Source of the DNA: Deltaproteobacteria bacterium
GTDB taxonomy: Bacteria > Desulfobacterota > Deferrimicrobia > Deferrimicrobiales > Deferrimicrobiaceae
Length of the DNA: 61,038 bases
Assembly: GCA_020346465.1 (NCBI GenBank)
Contig: CP070783.1
Location: 1,355,319 to 1,416,356, forward strand
Direction of reading: 5' to 3'
Shown here in pieces: positions 16,218-24,919 of this stretch. The position numbers and the translations under genes were made by a program. Position 1 is the first letter of the stretch; each line of letters starts with the position of its first letter. Under the pieces are notes generated by a model. That model saw only the letters and a list, made by a program, of their open reading frames with translations, was not told the DNA's origin and made no database searches.

Positions 16218-17576
16218 ATGCAGATCGAACGGGGAATCGACAAGGAAGTCAAGAGAGTACGCGTGATGATCCTGGACAAGCCGGGATACATGGGAAGGGT
16301 GGCCACCGCCATCGGCAAGGCGGGGGGCAGCATGGGCGACATCCGGCTCGTCGGGATCGGTCTCGAGTACAACACCCGCGACATCACCGTCTTCGTGAAC
16401 GACGAGGCCCACCTCCAGGCGGTTCTCGAGGAGGTCGGGAAGGTCGAGGGCGCCATCATCTCGGACATCATCGACCCGGTCCTCGAGCTGCACCGCGGCG
16501 GGAAGATCCGCGTCAAGGCGTCGATGGAGATCGAGGGGATATCGACGATCCGCAAGATCTACACCCCGGGCGTCGCGAAGGTATGCAAGGTCATCCACGA
16601 GAACCCCGAGCGGGCGTACGACTACACCGGGATCGGCAACACGGTCGCGATCGTCACCAACGGGACGGCCATCCTGGGCCTGGGGGACATCGGGGCGGTG
16701 GCCGGGATGCCCGTCATGGAGGGGAAGGCGGCCCTGTTCGACGTCCTCGTGGGGGTGAACGGCGTCCCGGTCCTCATCCAGTCCAGGGACCCGGAGGAGA
16801 TCATCCGGACCGTCGCGTCCATCGCCCCCACGTTCGGCGCCATCAAGCTCGAGGACATCAAGGCGCCCGAGTGTTTCGAGATCGAGGACCGGCTGTCCGC
16901 GATGCTCGATATCCCGGTGATGCACGACGATCAGCACGGCACCTCGGTCGTCGTCCTGGCATCCCTTCTCAACGCAAGCAAGTACGTCGGGATGCTGGTC
17001 AAGAACGACATCGTCGGCCTGGTGGGCCTCGGGGCGGCGGGGATGGGGATCTCGAAGCTTCTGATGGGCTACGGGGTGCGGAAGCTTCTGGGAACCGACA
17101 TCAACCAGAATGCGATGGATCTCTTCGCGAAGGTCGGGGGGAAACCGGTAACCCTCGCGGAGGTCATGAGCCTCTCCGACATCGTCATCTGCACGACGGG
17201 GGTGCCGAACCTCATCAAGAAGGAGATGGTGAAGAAAGGGCAGGTGATCCTGGCCCTGACCAATCCCAACCCGGAGATATCCACCGAGGACGCGCGTGCC
17301 GGGGGCGCCGCGTTCGCGGCCGACGGTCGGGGAGTGAACAACGCGCTCGCCTTCCCCGGCCTGTTCCGGGGAGCCCTCAACGCGAGGGCCCGCAAGATCA
17401 ACAACCGGATGAAGATCGCGGCGGCCAAGGCGATCAGCAAATTTGCCGCGGAGGGGGAACTCGTCCCGTCCATCCTGGACATGGAGATGCACCGGGCCGT
17501 CGCCGAGGCCGTGGAGCGGGCGGCGTTCGAATCCGGAGTGGCCCGAACGCGCGAAGAGGAGTTCGAGCAGAGCTAG
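16218..17576 (+). CDS. NAD(P)-dependent malic enzyme with N-terminal ACT domain
   Basis: The protein has 452 residues. Residues 1-85 form an ACT regulatory domain (VMILDKPGYMGRVATAIGKAGG), a ligand-sensing module seen on malic enzymes of several anaerobes. The catalytic part has SMEIEGISTIRKIYTPGVA, the divalent-metal and malate site KLEDIKAPECFEIE with MHDDQHGTSVV, and the nucleotide site VGLGAAGMGIS. It decarboxylates malate to pyruvate with reduction of NAD(P). GTG 16212 is also in frame, but ATG 16218 fits the promoter spacing. Allosteric control through the ACT domain is expected; the ligand is unknown. Confidence 0.88.
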   Translation: MQIERGIDKEVKRVRVMILDKPGYMGRVATAIGKAGGSMGDIRLVGIGLEYNTRDITVFVNDEAHLQAVLEEVGKVEGAIISDIIDPVLELHRGGKIRVKASMEIEGISTIRKIYTPGVAKVCKVIHENPERAYDYTGIGNTVAIVTNGTAILGLGDIGAVAGMPVMEGKAALFDVLVGVNGVPVLIQSRDPEEIIRTVASIAPTFGAIKLEDIKAPECFEIEDRLSAMLDIPVMHDDQHGTSVVVLASLLNASKYVGMLVKNDIVGLVGLGAAGMGISKLLMGYGVRKLLGTDINQNAMDLFAKVGGKPVTLAEVMSLSDIVICTTGVPNLIKKEMVKKGQVILALTNPNPEISTEDARAGGAAFAADGRGVNNALAFPGLFRGALNARARKINNRMKIAAAKAISKFAAEGELVPSILDMEMHRAVAEAVERAAFESGVARTREEEFEQS

Positions 17577-17608
17577 CCGCGCGAGGTCCGGATGACCGCT
17601 GGGATTCG

Positions 17609-18256
17609 ATGATGGATGCCTCCCTGGTCCGCGGCGCCTCCCTGGTCGCGTTCGCCTATTTCCTCGGATCGATCCCTTTCGGCATCCTGGTCACCCGCCT
17701 GATCGACCGGAGCGTCGATCTCCGGACGGTGGGGTCGGGAAACATCGGGGCGACGAACGTGGCCCGCGCCGTCGGGAAGTCGGGGGGGATCCTGACGCTG
17801 ATCCTGGACGCGGGCAAAGGGATCTTCGCCTTGACCCTCGTTCCCCTGTTCGTCGAGGGTCGCATCGCCATGTGGTTCGTTCTCGTCGGGGCCGCCGTTC
17901 TCCTCGGGCACGTGTTCCCCGTCTTCATGAGTTTCCGCGGAGGGAAAGGGGTGGCCACGGCGCTCGGGATCGTCCTGTTCCTCTCGCCGGTCGCCGCGTT
18001 CCTCCTCCTCGTTCTCTTCTCCCTCGTGGTCTACTTCACCCGGTACGTCTCGCTCGCCTCCCTCTGCGCGGCCCTGGCCCTGCCCCCGATCATGGCGCTC
18101 CTTGCCACGTCCCGCCATTACGTGACCCTCTCGCTCGGGATGACGTTCCTCGTGTTCTACACCCACCGGGAGAACATTCGGCGGCTGCTCGCGGGCCGGG
18201 AGAGAAAAATCGGCGCCCCCGAACGGGAGGCGCCGCCGGGCGACCCACCTCCCTAG
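17609..18256 (+). CDS. plsY: acyl-phosphate:glycerol-3-phosphate acyltransferase PlsY
   Basis: This 215-residue polytopic membrane protein has the three PlsY motifs: GSIPFG with the following helix, GSGNIGATNVARAVGK, and HVFPVFMSFRGGKGVAT. It makes lysophosphatidic acid from acyl-phosphate and glycerol-3-phosphate, the first step of phospholipid synthesis. ATG 17609 is followed directly by a second ATG at 17612. The gene is 32 bp behind the malic enzyme and overlaps the convergent NYN-domain gene by four bases. Confidence 0.93.
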   Translation: MMDASLVRGASLVAFAYFLGSIPFGILVTRLIDRSVDLRTVGSGNIGATNVARAVGKSGGILTLILDAGKGIFALTLVPLFVEGRIAMWFVLVGAAVLLGHVFPVFMSFRGGKGVATALGIVLFLSPVAAFLLLVLFSLVVYFTRYVSLASLCAALALPPIMALLATSRHYVTLSLGMTFLVFYTHRENIRRLLAGRERKIGAPEREAPPGDPPP

Positions 18257-18768
18257 AGATTTCGCAGGACCCTGTCACGCTCGCGGTCCCGCTTCTTCTT
18301 CCTGTGTCCCTCCCCTTTCTTCCCTTTCCTTCCTCCCCCGCGTTCTTCCCCGTCGGCGGTTCCTTCCGCCTCTTCCTGCCGGCAGGCGGACAGGCGGTCG
18401 GCGAACTCCTCGCAGGAGAGGATCGCCACGTCGCGCGTCGGGAGCGTACCGCGCAGACCCCGGTCGGAAGTGACCACGATCGTTCCGGTCGTCGCGCTTC
18501 GGGAGAGGTCCCGGATGACGTCGTCGGCGGTTTCGGAGCGGGACGAGAACACCGCGGTCCCGCCCTTGAAGGGTTGCCGGGTCCGTTGCGGGGCCTCCGC
18601 CCCCCTTGCGTCGAACACGACCGTCAGGCGGAGTCCGTTCTTCCTTGCGTAAGCGGAGAGCAGGGAGCACAGTTCGCCGCGTCCCTCCGGTCCGGCGGGG
18701 TCTCCCGGGAGGAGAACCGTCCCCGACCGGGCAAGGTTGTACCCGTCCACGATGAGATGCCTGCTCAT
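18253..18768 (-). CDS. NYN-domain ribonuclease, YacP/Rae1 family
   Basis: The 171-residue protein has the PIN-like NYN core: HLIVDGYNLAR at the start, TVVFDARG, TADDVIRDL and IVVTSDRGLRG, giving the acidic residues of a metal-dependent RNase site. In Bacillus subtilis the family member Rae1 cleaves mRNA on the ribosome; the same role here is an inference. The last 35 residues are an unusual highly basic tail of Lys/Arg/Gly, likely for RNA binding. The ATG at 18768 follows GGGAGGACTCC. Confidence 0.8.
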   Translation of the reverse strand: MSRHLIVDGYNLARSGTVLLPGDPAGPEGRGELCSLLSAYARKNGLRLTVVFDARGAEAPQRTRQPFKGGTAVFSSRSETADDVIRDLSRSATTGTIVVTSDRGLRGTLPTRDVAILSCEEFADRLSACRQEEAEGTADGEERGGGRKGKKGEGHRKKKRDRERDRVLRNL

Positions 18769-18784
18769 GGAGTCCTCCCGGAAA

Positions 18785-18805
18785 GGTGCCTGCATAGCAG
18801 GCACC
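18785..18805. promoter_or_regulatory. perfect 9-bp inverted repeat upstream of the NYN-domain gene and glnB
   Basis: GGTGCCTGC-ATA-GCAGGCACC lies 17 bases upstream of the NYN gene start and about 180 bases upstream of the predicted glnB transcription start. It could be an RNA hairpin in the NYN-gene leader or a protein operator. The half-sites resemble NtrC half-sites, but their order is reversed relative to the NtrC consensus. Confidence 0.45.
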
Positions 18806-18945
18806 GGGTGATCACGGAATGGGCAATCATTCTACCATCCTCCCCCCGGCCGCGCCATCTTCCCGCGGGGGAAAACTTAATTAACATACCGATATCATAT
18901 GGATTTTCTGTTTACGCGGGCATCTCTTCCGCATCGCCGGAGGCG

Positions 18946-18962
18946 TTGGTACGCCAATTGCT
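18946..18962 (+). promoter_or_regulatory. sigma-54 promoter of glnB-glnA
   Basis: TTGGTACG at 18946-18953 and TTGCT at 18958-18962 give the -24 GG and -12 GC with exactly ten bases between them. Transcription would start near 18973, 16 bases before the glnB ATG. An AT-rich stretch at 18878-18902 upstream could serve as a DNA bend site. Confidence 0.8.
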
Positions 18963-18985
18963 CCTGTCCGCCTGCGGGGAGGTGA

Positions 18986-19327
<342 letters not shown>

Positions 19328-19366
19328 TCCGCCGGGAATACGCGCAACCATACCAAGGAGGAAGAC

Positions 19367-20779
19367 ATGACCCCGAAAGAAGTGCTGGAATTCGCCAAGA
19401 ACAGGAAGATCGAGATGGTGGACCTGAAGTTCATGGATTTCGTCGGGACGTGGCAGCATTTCGCCGTTCCCATATACGAGTTGGGGGAGGACAACTTCGA
19501 GGAAGGATTCGGGTTCGACGGGTCGAGCATCCGGGGGTGGCAGCCGATCCACGCCTCCGACATGCTCGTCATCCCCGACGCCGACACCGCCATCCCCGAC
19601 CCCTTCATCACGCGGCCGACGCTGTCCCTCATCTGCAACATCGTGGACCCGATCACGAAGGAGGCCTACACGCGCGATCCGCGGAACATCGCGCGCAAGT
19701 CCGAGGCGTACCTGAAATCCACCGGCATCGCCGACGCCGCATATTTCGGTCCGGAAGCCGAGTTCTTCATCTTCGACGACATCCGGTACGCCACGGCATC
19801 CAACTACTCGTACTTTTACATCGATTCCGAGGAGGGGACCTGGAACAGCGGACGCGATGAGAGGCCCAATCTCGGCTACAAGCCGCGTCACAAGGAAGGG
19901 TACTTCCCCGTCCCCCCCACCGACTCCCTCCACGACATCCGCGACGAGATGGTGCGGGTGATGGAATCGATCGGCCTGAAGATCGAGGCGCAGCACCACG
20001 AGGTCGCCACGGCCGGGCAGGGGGAAATCGACCTGCGGTACGACACGCTGGTGAAGTGCGCCGACGCGCTGCAGTGGTACAAGTACATCTGCAGGAACGT
20101 CGCGAGGAAATTCGGAAAGACCGTCACGTTCATGCCCAAGCCCCTGTTCGAGGACAACGGGAGCGGGATGCACACGCACCAGTCCCTGTGGAAGGGGGGC
20201 AAGCCCCTCTTCGCCGGGGAGGAGTACGGGGGGCTGTCCAAGATGGCCCTTCACTACATCGGGGGGGTCCTGAAGCACGCGTCCGCCATCTGTGCATTTT
20301 CGAACCCGACGACGAACTCCTACAAGAGGCTCGTCCCCGGCTTCGAGGCGCCGGTGAACCTGGCGTACTCGAGCCGGAACCGGTCCGCCGCCGTCCGGAT
20401 CCCGATGTATTCGCCTTCGCCGAAGGCCAAGCGACTGGAGTTCCGCACGCCCGACCCGTCCTGCAACGGCTATCTCGCCTTCGCCGCGATGCTCATGGCC
20501 GGACTGGACGGGATCCAGAACAAGATCCACCCGGGGGAACCGCTGGACAAGGACATCTACGCACTCTCCCCGGAGGAGCTCGCCGGCGTCCCGACCACGC
20601 CCGGGTCGCTCGAGGAGTCCCTCAAGGCCCTGGAGGCGGACCACGACTTCCTGCTCAAGGGCGACGTGTTCACCGTGGATGTCGTCGAGAAGTGGATCGA
20701 ATACAAGATGGACGCCGAGGTCAACCCGACCAAGATGCGGCCGCACCCGCACGAATTCTTCCTCTATTTCGACTGCTGA
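19367..20779 (+). CDS. glnA: glutamine synthetase, type I
   Basis: The 470-residue GSI enzyme shows [10 protein letters not shown], the metal and glutamate sites [11 protein letters not shown] and [12 protein letters not shown], and the ATP-site segment [21 protein letters not shown]. Tyr398 in [11 protein letters not shown] corresponds to the adenylylated tyrosine of the E. coli enzyme, so control by GlnE is likely. It makes glutamine from glutamate, ammonia and ATP. It lies 39 bp behind glnB with an AAGGAGGAAG ribosome site and shares the sigma-54 promoter. Confidence 0.96.
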   Translation: MTPKEVLEFAKNRKIEMVDLKFMDFVGTWQHFAVPIYELGEDNFEEGFGFDGSSIRGWQPIHASDMLVIPDADTAIPDPFITRPTLSLICNIVDPITKEAYTRDPRNIARKSEAYLKSTGIADAAYFGPEAEFFIFDDIRYATASNYSYFYIDSEEGTWNSGRDERPNLGYKPRHKEGYFPVPPTDSLHDIRDEMVRVMESIGLKIEAQHHEVATAGQGEIDLRYDTLVKCADALQWYKYICRNVARKFGKTVTFMPKPLFEDNGSGMHTHQSLWKGGKPLFAGEEYGGLSKMALHYIGGVLKHASAICAFSNPTTNSYKRLVPGFEAPVNLAYSSRNRSAAVRIPMYSPSPKAKRLEFRTPDPSCNGYLAFAAMLMAGLDGIQNKIHPGEPLDKDIYALSPEELAGVPTTPGSLEESLKALEADHDFLLKGDVFTVDVVEKWIEYKMDAEVNPTKMRPHPHEFFLYFDC

Positions 20780-20790
20780 ACCGCGGTTTC

Positions 20791-20841
20791 CGGCGCGCGG
20801 GCGGGGCCCCCCAGGCTCCGCCCGCGCCGGATCTCTCCGGC
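20791..20841 (+). terminator. G+C-rich hairpins after glnA, possible terminator
   Basis: An imperfect stem pairs GGCGCGCGGGCGG with CCGCCCGCGCC. A second perfect stem, GCCGGA-TCTC-TCCGGC (20826-20841), follows, then a T-rich run starting about 13 bases later. The distance to the T-run makes an intrinsic terminator plausible but not typical. Confidence 0.4.
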
Positions 20842-20890
20842 ACGAGATTCCCCCTTTTTTTCCCGGCGGGTTGGGAATATTCTATTCCGC

Positions 20891-22261
20891 ATGCGTACGA
20901 CCTCCTGCCTCCTTGCCCTCCTCTTCCTGATGCCGGCCGCCATCCAGGGCGGCGCTTCCGGCCCGGGGGAGGATGGTCTTCCGGTTCCCTCCCCCGTATC
21001 CCTCGTCGGAGCGGTACGGTACGCCTTGGCCCACTCCCGGGAAGGCCGCATCGCCGAGCGGGACGTGCAGGCCGCGGAGGAAGGGAAGACGCAGGCGACC
21101 GCCGGGTGGCTTCCCCGCCTCGATGCGGACGCCGACTACACGGCCTATTCCGACCCGCCGGCCGTCCTGATCCAGGGGACGCAGGTCCAGACCATGGAAC
21201 GCTCCGTCCTCAAAGCGCGGGTCACTGCCGAACAGACGATCTACGATTTCGGAAAAACCGGCTCCCGGGTCTCCCAGGCGGATGCGAGGTTCGATGCCGT
21301 GGAAAGGGGCGCCGAGATGACGCGGGAGCGGATCGCCTTCGAGGTGATCAGCGCCTTCCTGTCCGCCCGGCGGGCGGACCAGCTCCGCCAGGTCGCGGAG
21401 GAGTCGCTCGGGGCGGCGAGGGAGCACCGGAAGGTGGCGGGGGATCTCTACGACCTCGGGGTGGTCGCCAGGAACGACGTGCTGGCCGCCGACCTGCAGG
21501 TCGCCAGGGATGAGGGGGTTCTCATCACGGCGGAGAACCGGGTGGAGCTTTCGCGGTCCCGCCTTGCCCTGCGGATGGGGCTTTCCGGGGAGCGGACGGT
21601 GGTTCCCGCGCAGGGCGACATCCCCGTCCCGCCGGGATCCGTGCCCCCCCTTCCGGAAAGCGTGAACGCGGCATGGGAGAAACGGCCCGACATCCGGGCC
21701 CGGGGCGCCCTCATCCACGAGCGGGAGGCGGCCGTGAGCGCGGCGCGGGCGGAGTTCGCCCCCACCTTCTTCGGGCAGGGCGGGTACGTTTACGACAGCA
21801 ACGCCTTCAACCCGAACCCGAACACCTTCTCCCTGCTGTTCGGGGGGAGGATCAACCTCTTCTCCGGGTTCTCCGACGAGGCGGCGAAGCGCGAAGCGCT
21901 GCTCGGGGTGGAGCGCCGGAAGGAGGAGCTCGCCCTCCTGCGGGACGAGGTCGCGCTTTCGGTGAAACGGGCCCATCTTGGCGTCATCGAGGCCGAGAAG
22001 AAGAAGGCGATCGCGGAGGTCGCCGTCGGCCAGGCGGAGGAGAACCTGCGGATCCAGAACAACCGGTACCGGGAGGGGCTCGCCATCTCGACCGAGGTGC
22101 TGGACGCGCAGACCCTGCTCACCCAGGCGAAAGTAGCCCTCTCCAACGCCACGTTCGACCTGTTCGAGTCGCGCTACAGCCTCCTGGTCGAGCGGGGCGA
22201 GCTGCTCGCGTTCCTCGAACCCCTGCTGGCGCCGGCTTCCGGCCCCGGGCAGGTCCGGTGA
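20891..22261 (+). CDS. TolC-family outer-membrane efflux protein
   Basis: The 456-residue protein has an N-terminal signal peptide (cleavage near residue 20) and two OEP repeats, about 35-225 and 250-440. The repeats are long alpha-hairpins with typical motifs (GWLPRLDADADYTAYSD; the second repeat begins RPDIRARGALIHEREAAVSAARAEFAPT). TolC proteins form the outer-membrane channel of efflux pumps and type I secretion. No membrane-fusion or inner-membrane pump gene is adjacent, so its partner is encoded elsewhere. No ribosome site precedes the ATG, and TATTCT lies seven bases upstream, hinting at a leaderless transcript. The stop overlaps the next gene as GTGA. Confidence 0.9.
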   Translation: MRTTSCLLALLFLMPAAIQGGASGPGEDGLPVPSPVSLVGAVRYALAHSREGRIAERDVQAAEEGKTQATAGWLPRLDADADYTAYSDPPAVLIQGTQVQTMERSVLKARVTAEQTIYDFGKTGSRVSQADARFDAVERGAEMTRERIAFEVISAFLSARRADQLRQVAEESLGAAREHRKVAGDLYDLGVVARNDVLAADLQVARDEGVLITAENRVELSRSRLALRMGLSGERTVVPAQGDIPVPPGSVPPLPESVNAAWEKRPDIRARGALIHEREAAVSAARAEFAPTFFGQGGYVYDSNAFNPNPNTFSLLFGGRINLFSGFSDEAAKREALLGVERRKEELALLRDEVALSVKRAHLGVIEAEKKKAIAEVAVGQAEENLRIQNNRYREGLAISTEVLDAQTLLTQAKVALSNATFDLFESRYSLLVERGELLAFLEPLLAPASGPGQVR

Positions 22262-23694
22262 GGGGAGGCGGCCGCCGTTTCCCGAGGCGGGAGCTGGCGA
22301 TCCTCGCGGCTCTCTTCCTCTGGGGGTGCTCCGACGGGAACCAGACTTCGCTCTCGGTGCAGCTCACCTACCCCGGGGAGGTTGCAACGGCAGGCCCGGC
22401 CCGGCCCGCCTACGCGAAAGCGCCGGGAAACCGCATCCTGATCCGGGTGCTTGCCCCTCACATCGCGACCCCCATCGAAGCGTGGTTCGACCGTTCCCGG
22501 GGGCGCGGGGAGATCTCCGGGATCCCCCCCGGCGACCGGATCGCCGTGGAGGTGGACGAGTTCGACAACACCGCCATGGTGCTGGGCACGAACGCCCCGC
22601 TGCTCGGCCGCGGCTGGGCCCACGGGGTGACGCTTGCGGCCGGCGAGAACAGGACCGTGACGGTTCCCATGTTCGACAGGGGGACGATCGTCCGCGTCTG
22701 CGGGGCCCCTCCCGCGGGCGGGGCGGGAACGGCAGGGGATACGGGCGACGGGGGGCTCGCGGTCGATGCCCTGCTGGGGCAGCCGCTCGCGGTGGAGATC
22801 GGTCCGGACGACTCGGTCTTCGTCTCGTCGGCGCAGTTCAACCGGGTCAGGAGAATCGACCGGTACGGCTACATCGACCACTACGCGGGGAACGGCCCTT
22901 CGGGGACGCTGAGCGAGGATGAGCCCGCATCCACGGCACCGATCGGCCCGGTGTACGACCTCGACACGGGCCCGGCCGGGGATCTCTATATGATCACGCT
23001 TGACCAGCAGATCCTGAAAGTCGACGCGTCGACGAACCTTCTTTCCATCCTTTACGACGGCCAGAAAGGGATCTTCAACCCCGCCGCCAAGCCCGATCTC
23101 GCCGTGGTCGACGGCGGCACGGTCTACTACACGAACGGGATGGAGAACCGCGTCTACCTCGTGCAAGGCGGCGTCCGGTCGGACTACGTGGCGGACAACA
23201 CCCCCTTCCAGACGCAGGAGGGGGCGGACAAGGACTTCTACCCGCTCCGGTACCCGGCGAGCGTTACATATCACCCAAGTGGGCCATCGTTGTTATTTTC
23301 TGACCAAGATAATAACAAGATTAAGTTTGTATTATTAGGAGTGGACAAGGTTTATACAAAGATTGGAAGTTCTACGGTAATTCCTTTTTCTGATGGTATG
23401 GATCCACTCATAATGACCCCAATGCTGCCCATTCAATTTGAAAGCGATCTATTATTTGGGAATCTATTTTTGAGGGAACGCGATTTCAACGGGATCCGGG
23501 TATTGAGGCCGGCAAACCGGGTCTATAACTTTGCCGGAACCGGATCGATAGGCTACGCCGGGGACGGGGGGCCGGGGACCTCGGCCCTACTGAACGACCC
23601 CCTGTCGGTCGCCGTCGACTCCCGGGGGAACGTCTACATCGCCGACACGGGGAACCACGCCATCCGGATGGTCGTCGGCGGCGCCCTTCCATAG
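22258..23694 (+). CDS. NHL-repeat (beta-propeller) lipoprotein
   Basis: The 478-residue protein starts at GTG 22258 within the tolC stop. The signal peptide ends in LWGC with Cys24 as the lipid-anchored residue. Residues 25-145 form a beta-rich domain of unknown type. From about 150 on there are NHL-type repeats (GDTGDGGLAVDALLGQPLAVE, the variant VYDLDTGPAGDLYMI, and C-terminal VAVDSRGNVYIADTGNHAIRMV). Coupling to a TolC channel suggests an envelope role, perhaps binding a secreted product; this is inference. Codons for about residues 337-409 are strikingly AT-rich compared with the rest of the gene. Confidence 0.8.
   Translation: MRGGGRRFPRRELAILAALFLWGCSDGNQTSLSVQLTYPGEVATAGPARPAYAKAPGNRILIRVLAPHIATPIEAWFDRSRGRGEISGIPPGDRIAVEVDEFDNTAMVLGTNAPLLGRGWAHGVTLAAGENRTVTVPMFDRGTIVRVCGAPPAGGAGTAGDTGDGGLAVDALLGQPLAVEIGPDDSVFVSSAQFNRVRRIDRYGYIDHYAGNGPSGTLSEDEPASTAPIGPVYDLDTGPAGDLYMITLDQQILKVDASTNLLSILYDGQKGIFNPAAKPDLAVVDGGTVYYTNGMENRVYLVQGGVRSDYVADNTPFQTQEGADKDFYPLRYPASVTYHPSGPSLLFSDQDNNKIKFVLLGVDKVYTKIGSSTVIPFSDGMDPLIMTPMLPIQFESDLLFGNLFLRERDFNGIRVLRPANRVYNFAGTGSIGYAGDGGPGTSALLNDPLSVAVDSRGNVYIADTGNHAIRMVVGGALP
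23264..23485. other. AT-rich patch inside the NHL lipoprotein gene
   Basis: About 220 bases have a G+C content of roughly 35-40 % by eye, with abrupt edges, inside a gene otherwise near 65 %. The reading frame stays open and codons shift to A/T-ending forms. The flanking NHL repeats are of normal composition. Replacement by recombination with a low-GC relative, or a chimeric assembly, would both give this picture. Confidence 0.7.
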
Positions 23695-23698
23695 TTGT

Positions 23699-23758
23699 AG
23701 GGGGGTGTTTTTCGGAAATTGATGGCAATTTGCCATCAATCTTCACAAAAGCCCCCCT
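23699..23758. repeat. 60-base nested inverted repeat
   Basis: Outer arms AGGGGGG (23699-23705) and CCCCCCT (23752-23758) are extended by TTTT/AAAA pairing. They enclose a perfect inner repeat of 11-base arms ATTGATGGCAA/TTGCCATCAAT around one T (23718-23740). It begins five bases after the lipoprotein stop. It could terminate transcription as a long hairpin, although no T-tract follows, or be a mobile-element remnant. Confidence 0.6.
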
Positions 23759-23867
23759 GTATTCTTCCTTGTATGCTTCGTTCGTTCACGGCTGGCCCCG
23801 GGTTTGCAGGATATTCATCCCGCCCGGCAAGGTAATGCACGGGAAAGTGCGGAGGCGATCGATCGAC

Positions 23868-24136
23868 ATGATCGAGCGATTGTTCTCATCCAGAACGCTT
23901 TTCAGGACACTCGCTCTCTTTTTCCGCTACCCGGATGAACCTCTGAACCCGAGGTTGATCTTTCGGCATACGGGGCTGACCTGAAATGCGTTCATCGGGA
24001 GTTGAAAAAGCTGGAGGGGATGGGGATCGTGCGCGGCTGGGCGGCCGGAAAGTATCGGTATTACCTCCTCGACGGGTCCCACCCGGTCCACGACGGGCTT
24101 CGATCGATCTTCGCCGTCGGGATGTGGGAGAAATAG
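23868..24136 (+). pseudogene. winged-helix transcriptional regulator broken by a -1 frameshift
   Basis: The first frame gives MIERLFSSRTLFRTLALFFR, then YPDEPLNPRLIFRHTGL, then stops at 23982-23984. The other frame continues without a gap as DLKCVHRELKKLEGMGIVRG, YRYYLLDGSHPVHDGLRSIF, ending at TAG 24134-24136. Joined, the two halves are a typical 85-90-residue winged-helix protein of the kind often found beside nucleotidyltransferase genes. Adding one G to the GGGG run near 23973 restores it and gives the expected helix start 'HTGAD'. A real inactivating deletion or a homopolymer sequencing error would look the same. No partner gene is adjacent. Confidence 0.65.
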
Positions 24137-24138
24137 GG

Positions 24139-24170
24139 GGGCCGCCCCGGATTCCTGACCGGGGCGGCCC
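24139..24170. terminator. strong hairpin between convergent transcripts
   Basis: GGGCCGCCCCGG (24139-24150) pairs perfectly with CCGGGGCGGCCC (24159-24170) around an 8-base loop. It sits between the stop of the broken regulator and the stop of the redox operon (24194). It lacks a T-tract on either side but is well placed to end both transcripts. Confidence 0.55.
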
Positions 24171-24193
24171 GGGAACCGATCGCACGCGAGGGA

Positions 24194-24919
24194 TCAGGTC
24201 AGGGTGTCGGTCAGGAAATGCTCCCTCACTTTCGGTTCCCAATCAGTACCGTAGAGCGCCCGGGCGATCCCTTGTACGGGAGCGCCTCCGTTCTGGTGCA
24301 CGGGCAGCGTGGTCCCGCCGTCCTGGTAGAGAGGTCCCAGGCCTTCCCCCATCGTGACACGAAGGCCGTGGAGAGTCTCTTCCATCCACCTCCGCGCGAG
24401 GCGTCCCGTGAAGAGATTCGTGCGGTTCGCCGCGAGCCTGTCCGGGCGGACCTTCAGCAGCCACCCCTTTCCGAACGGGTCCTCGTTGACGATTCCCGGA
24501 GACCGCGCAGCCTCTTCGTTCACGGCCACGACCTCGCCGTCAATCGGGGAGAGCATGGGGATGGCATGGGCCCCGACGCGGAGCACCCAGCCCTTCTCGC
24601 CCTGGGCCACCCGTGACCCTACGGGGGGCAGGTCGATGGAATCGACCCTCCCGACGAGTTTCTGGGCGAAGTCGTCCAGTCCGAGGCTTGCTACGCCCTC
24701 AACCCCGGTCTGCACCCATCCGTGTCCCTGGTGGAACTGGACCTCCCGGGGGACCCGGAACCACTCGACGAACTCCGCGGGCCCCCTCTCCGCACCGGTT
24801 TCCTCCGTCCGGAGCGTCAGGTACCGGCAGAAGAAGACGAACGTGGCCAGGAACCCGATGACGATGAGGTACTCGATCCCTTTCGTCGCGTAGATGTCTA
24901 CGAAGCTGAAGCCTTCCAT
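24194..24919 (-). CDS. membrane-anchored GcvH-like (lipoyl-domain-like) protein, third in the redox operon
   Basis: The 241-residue protein has an N-terminal transmembrane helix (about 14-36), then a glycine-cleavage H-protein-like domain (about 60-150: FHQGHGWVQTGVEGVASLGL, DDFAQKLVGRVDSIDLP, SPIDGEVVAVNEE). A tail of about 80 residues follows. Counting back from the conserved SP(I/V)xG turn, the position of the lipoylated lysine is Ala117, so it cannot carry lipoate there. It is the last gene of the operon, and its start lies 22 bases inside the NrfD gene. A scaffold or docking role for the membrane complex is likely; catalysis by the classical glycine-cleavage route is not. Confidence 0.8.
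   Translation of the reverse strand: MEGFSFVDIYATKGIEYLIVIGFLATFVFFCRYLTLRTEETGAERGPAEFVEWFRVPREVQFHQGHGWVQTGVEGVASLGLDDFAQKLVGRVDSIDLPPVGSRVAQGEKGWVLRVGAHAIPMLSPIDGEVVAVNEEAARSPGIVNEDPFGKGWLLKVRPDRLAANRTNLFTGRLARRWMEETLHGLRVTMGEGLGPLYQDGGTTLPVHQNGGAPVQGIARALYGTDWEPKVREHFLTDTLT

Noticed and set aside
18785-18805. NtrC binding site for glnB
   Set aside because: The half-sites run GGTGC...GCACC, the reverse of the NtrC consensus order, and it sits in the leader of the opposite gene; kept only as a palindrome.
23264-23485. Intron, intein or inserted mobile element in the lipoprotein gene
   Set aside because: The frame is open throughout, the length is only about 220 bases, and no splice, intein or transposase motifs are present.
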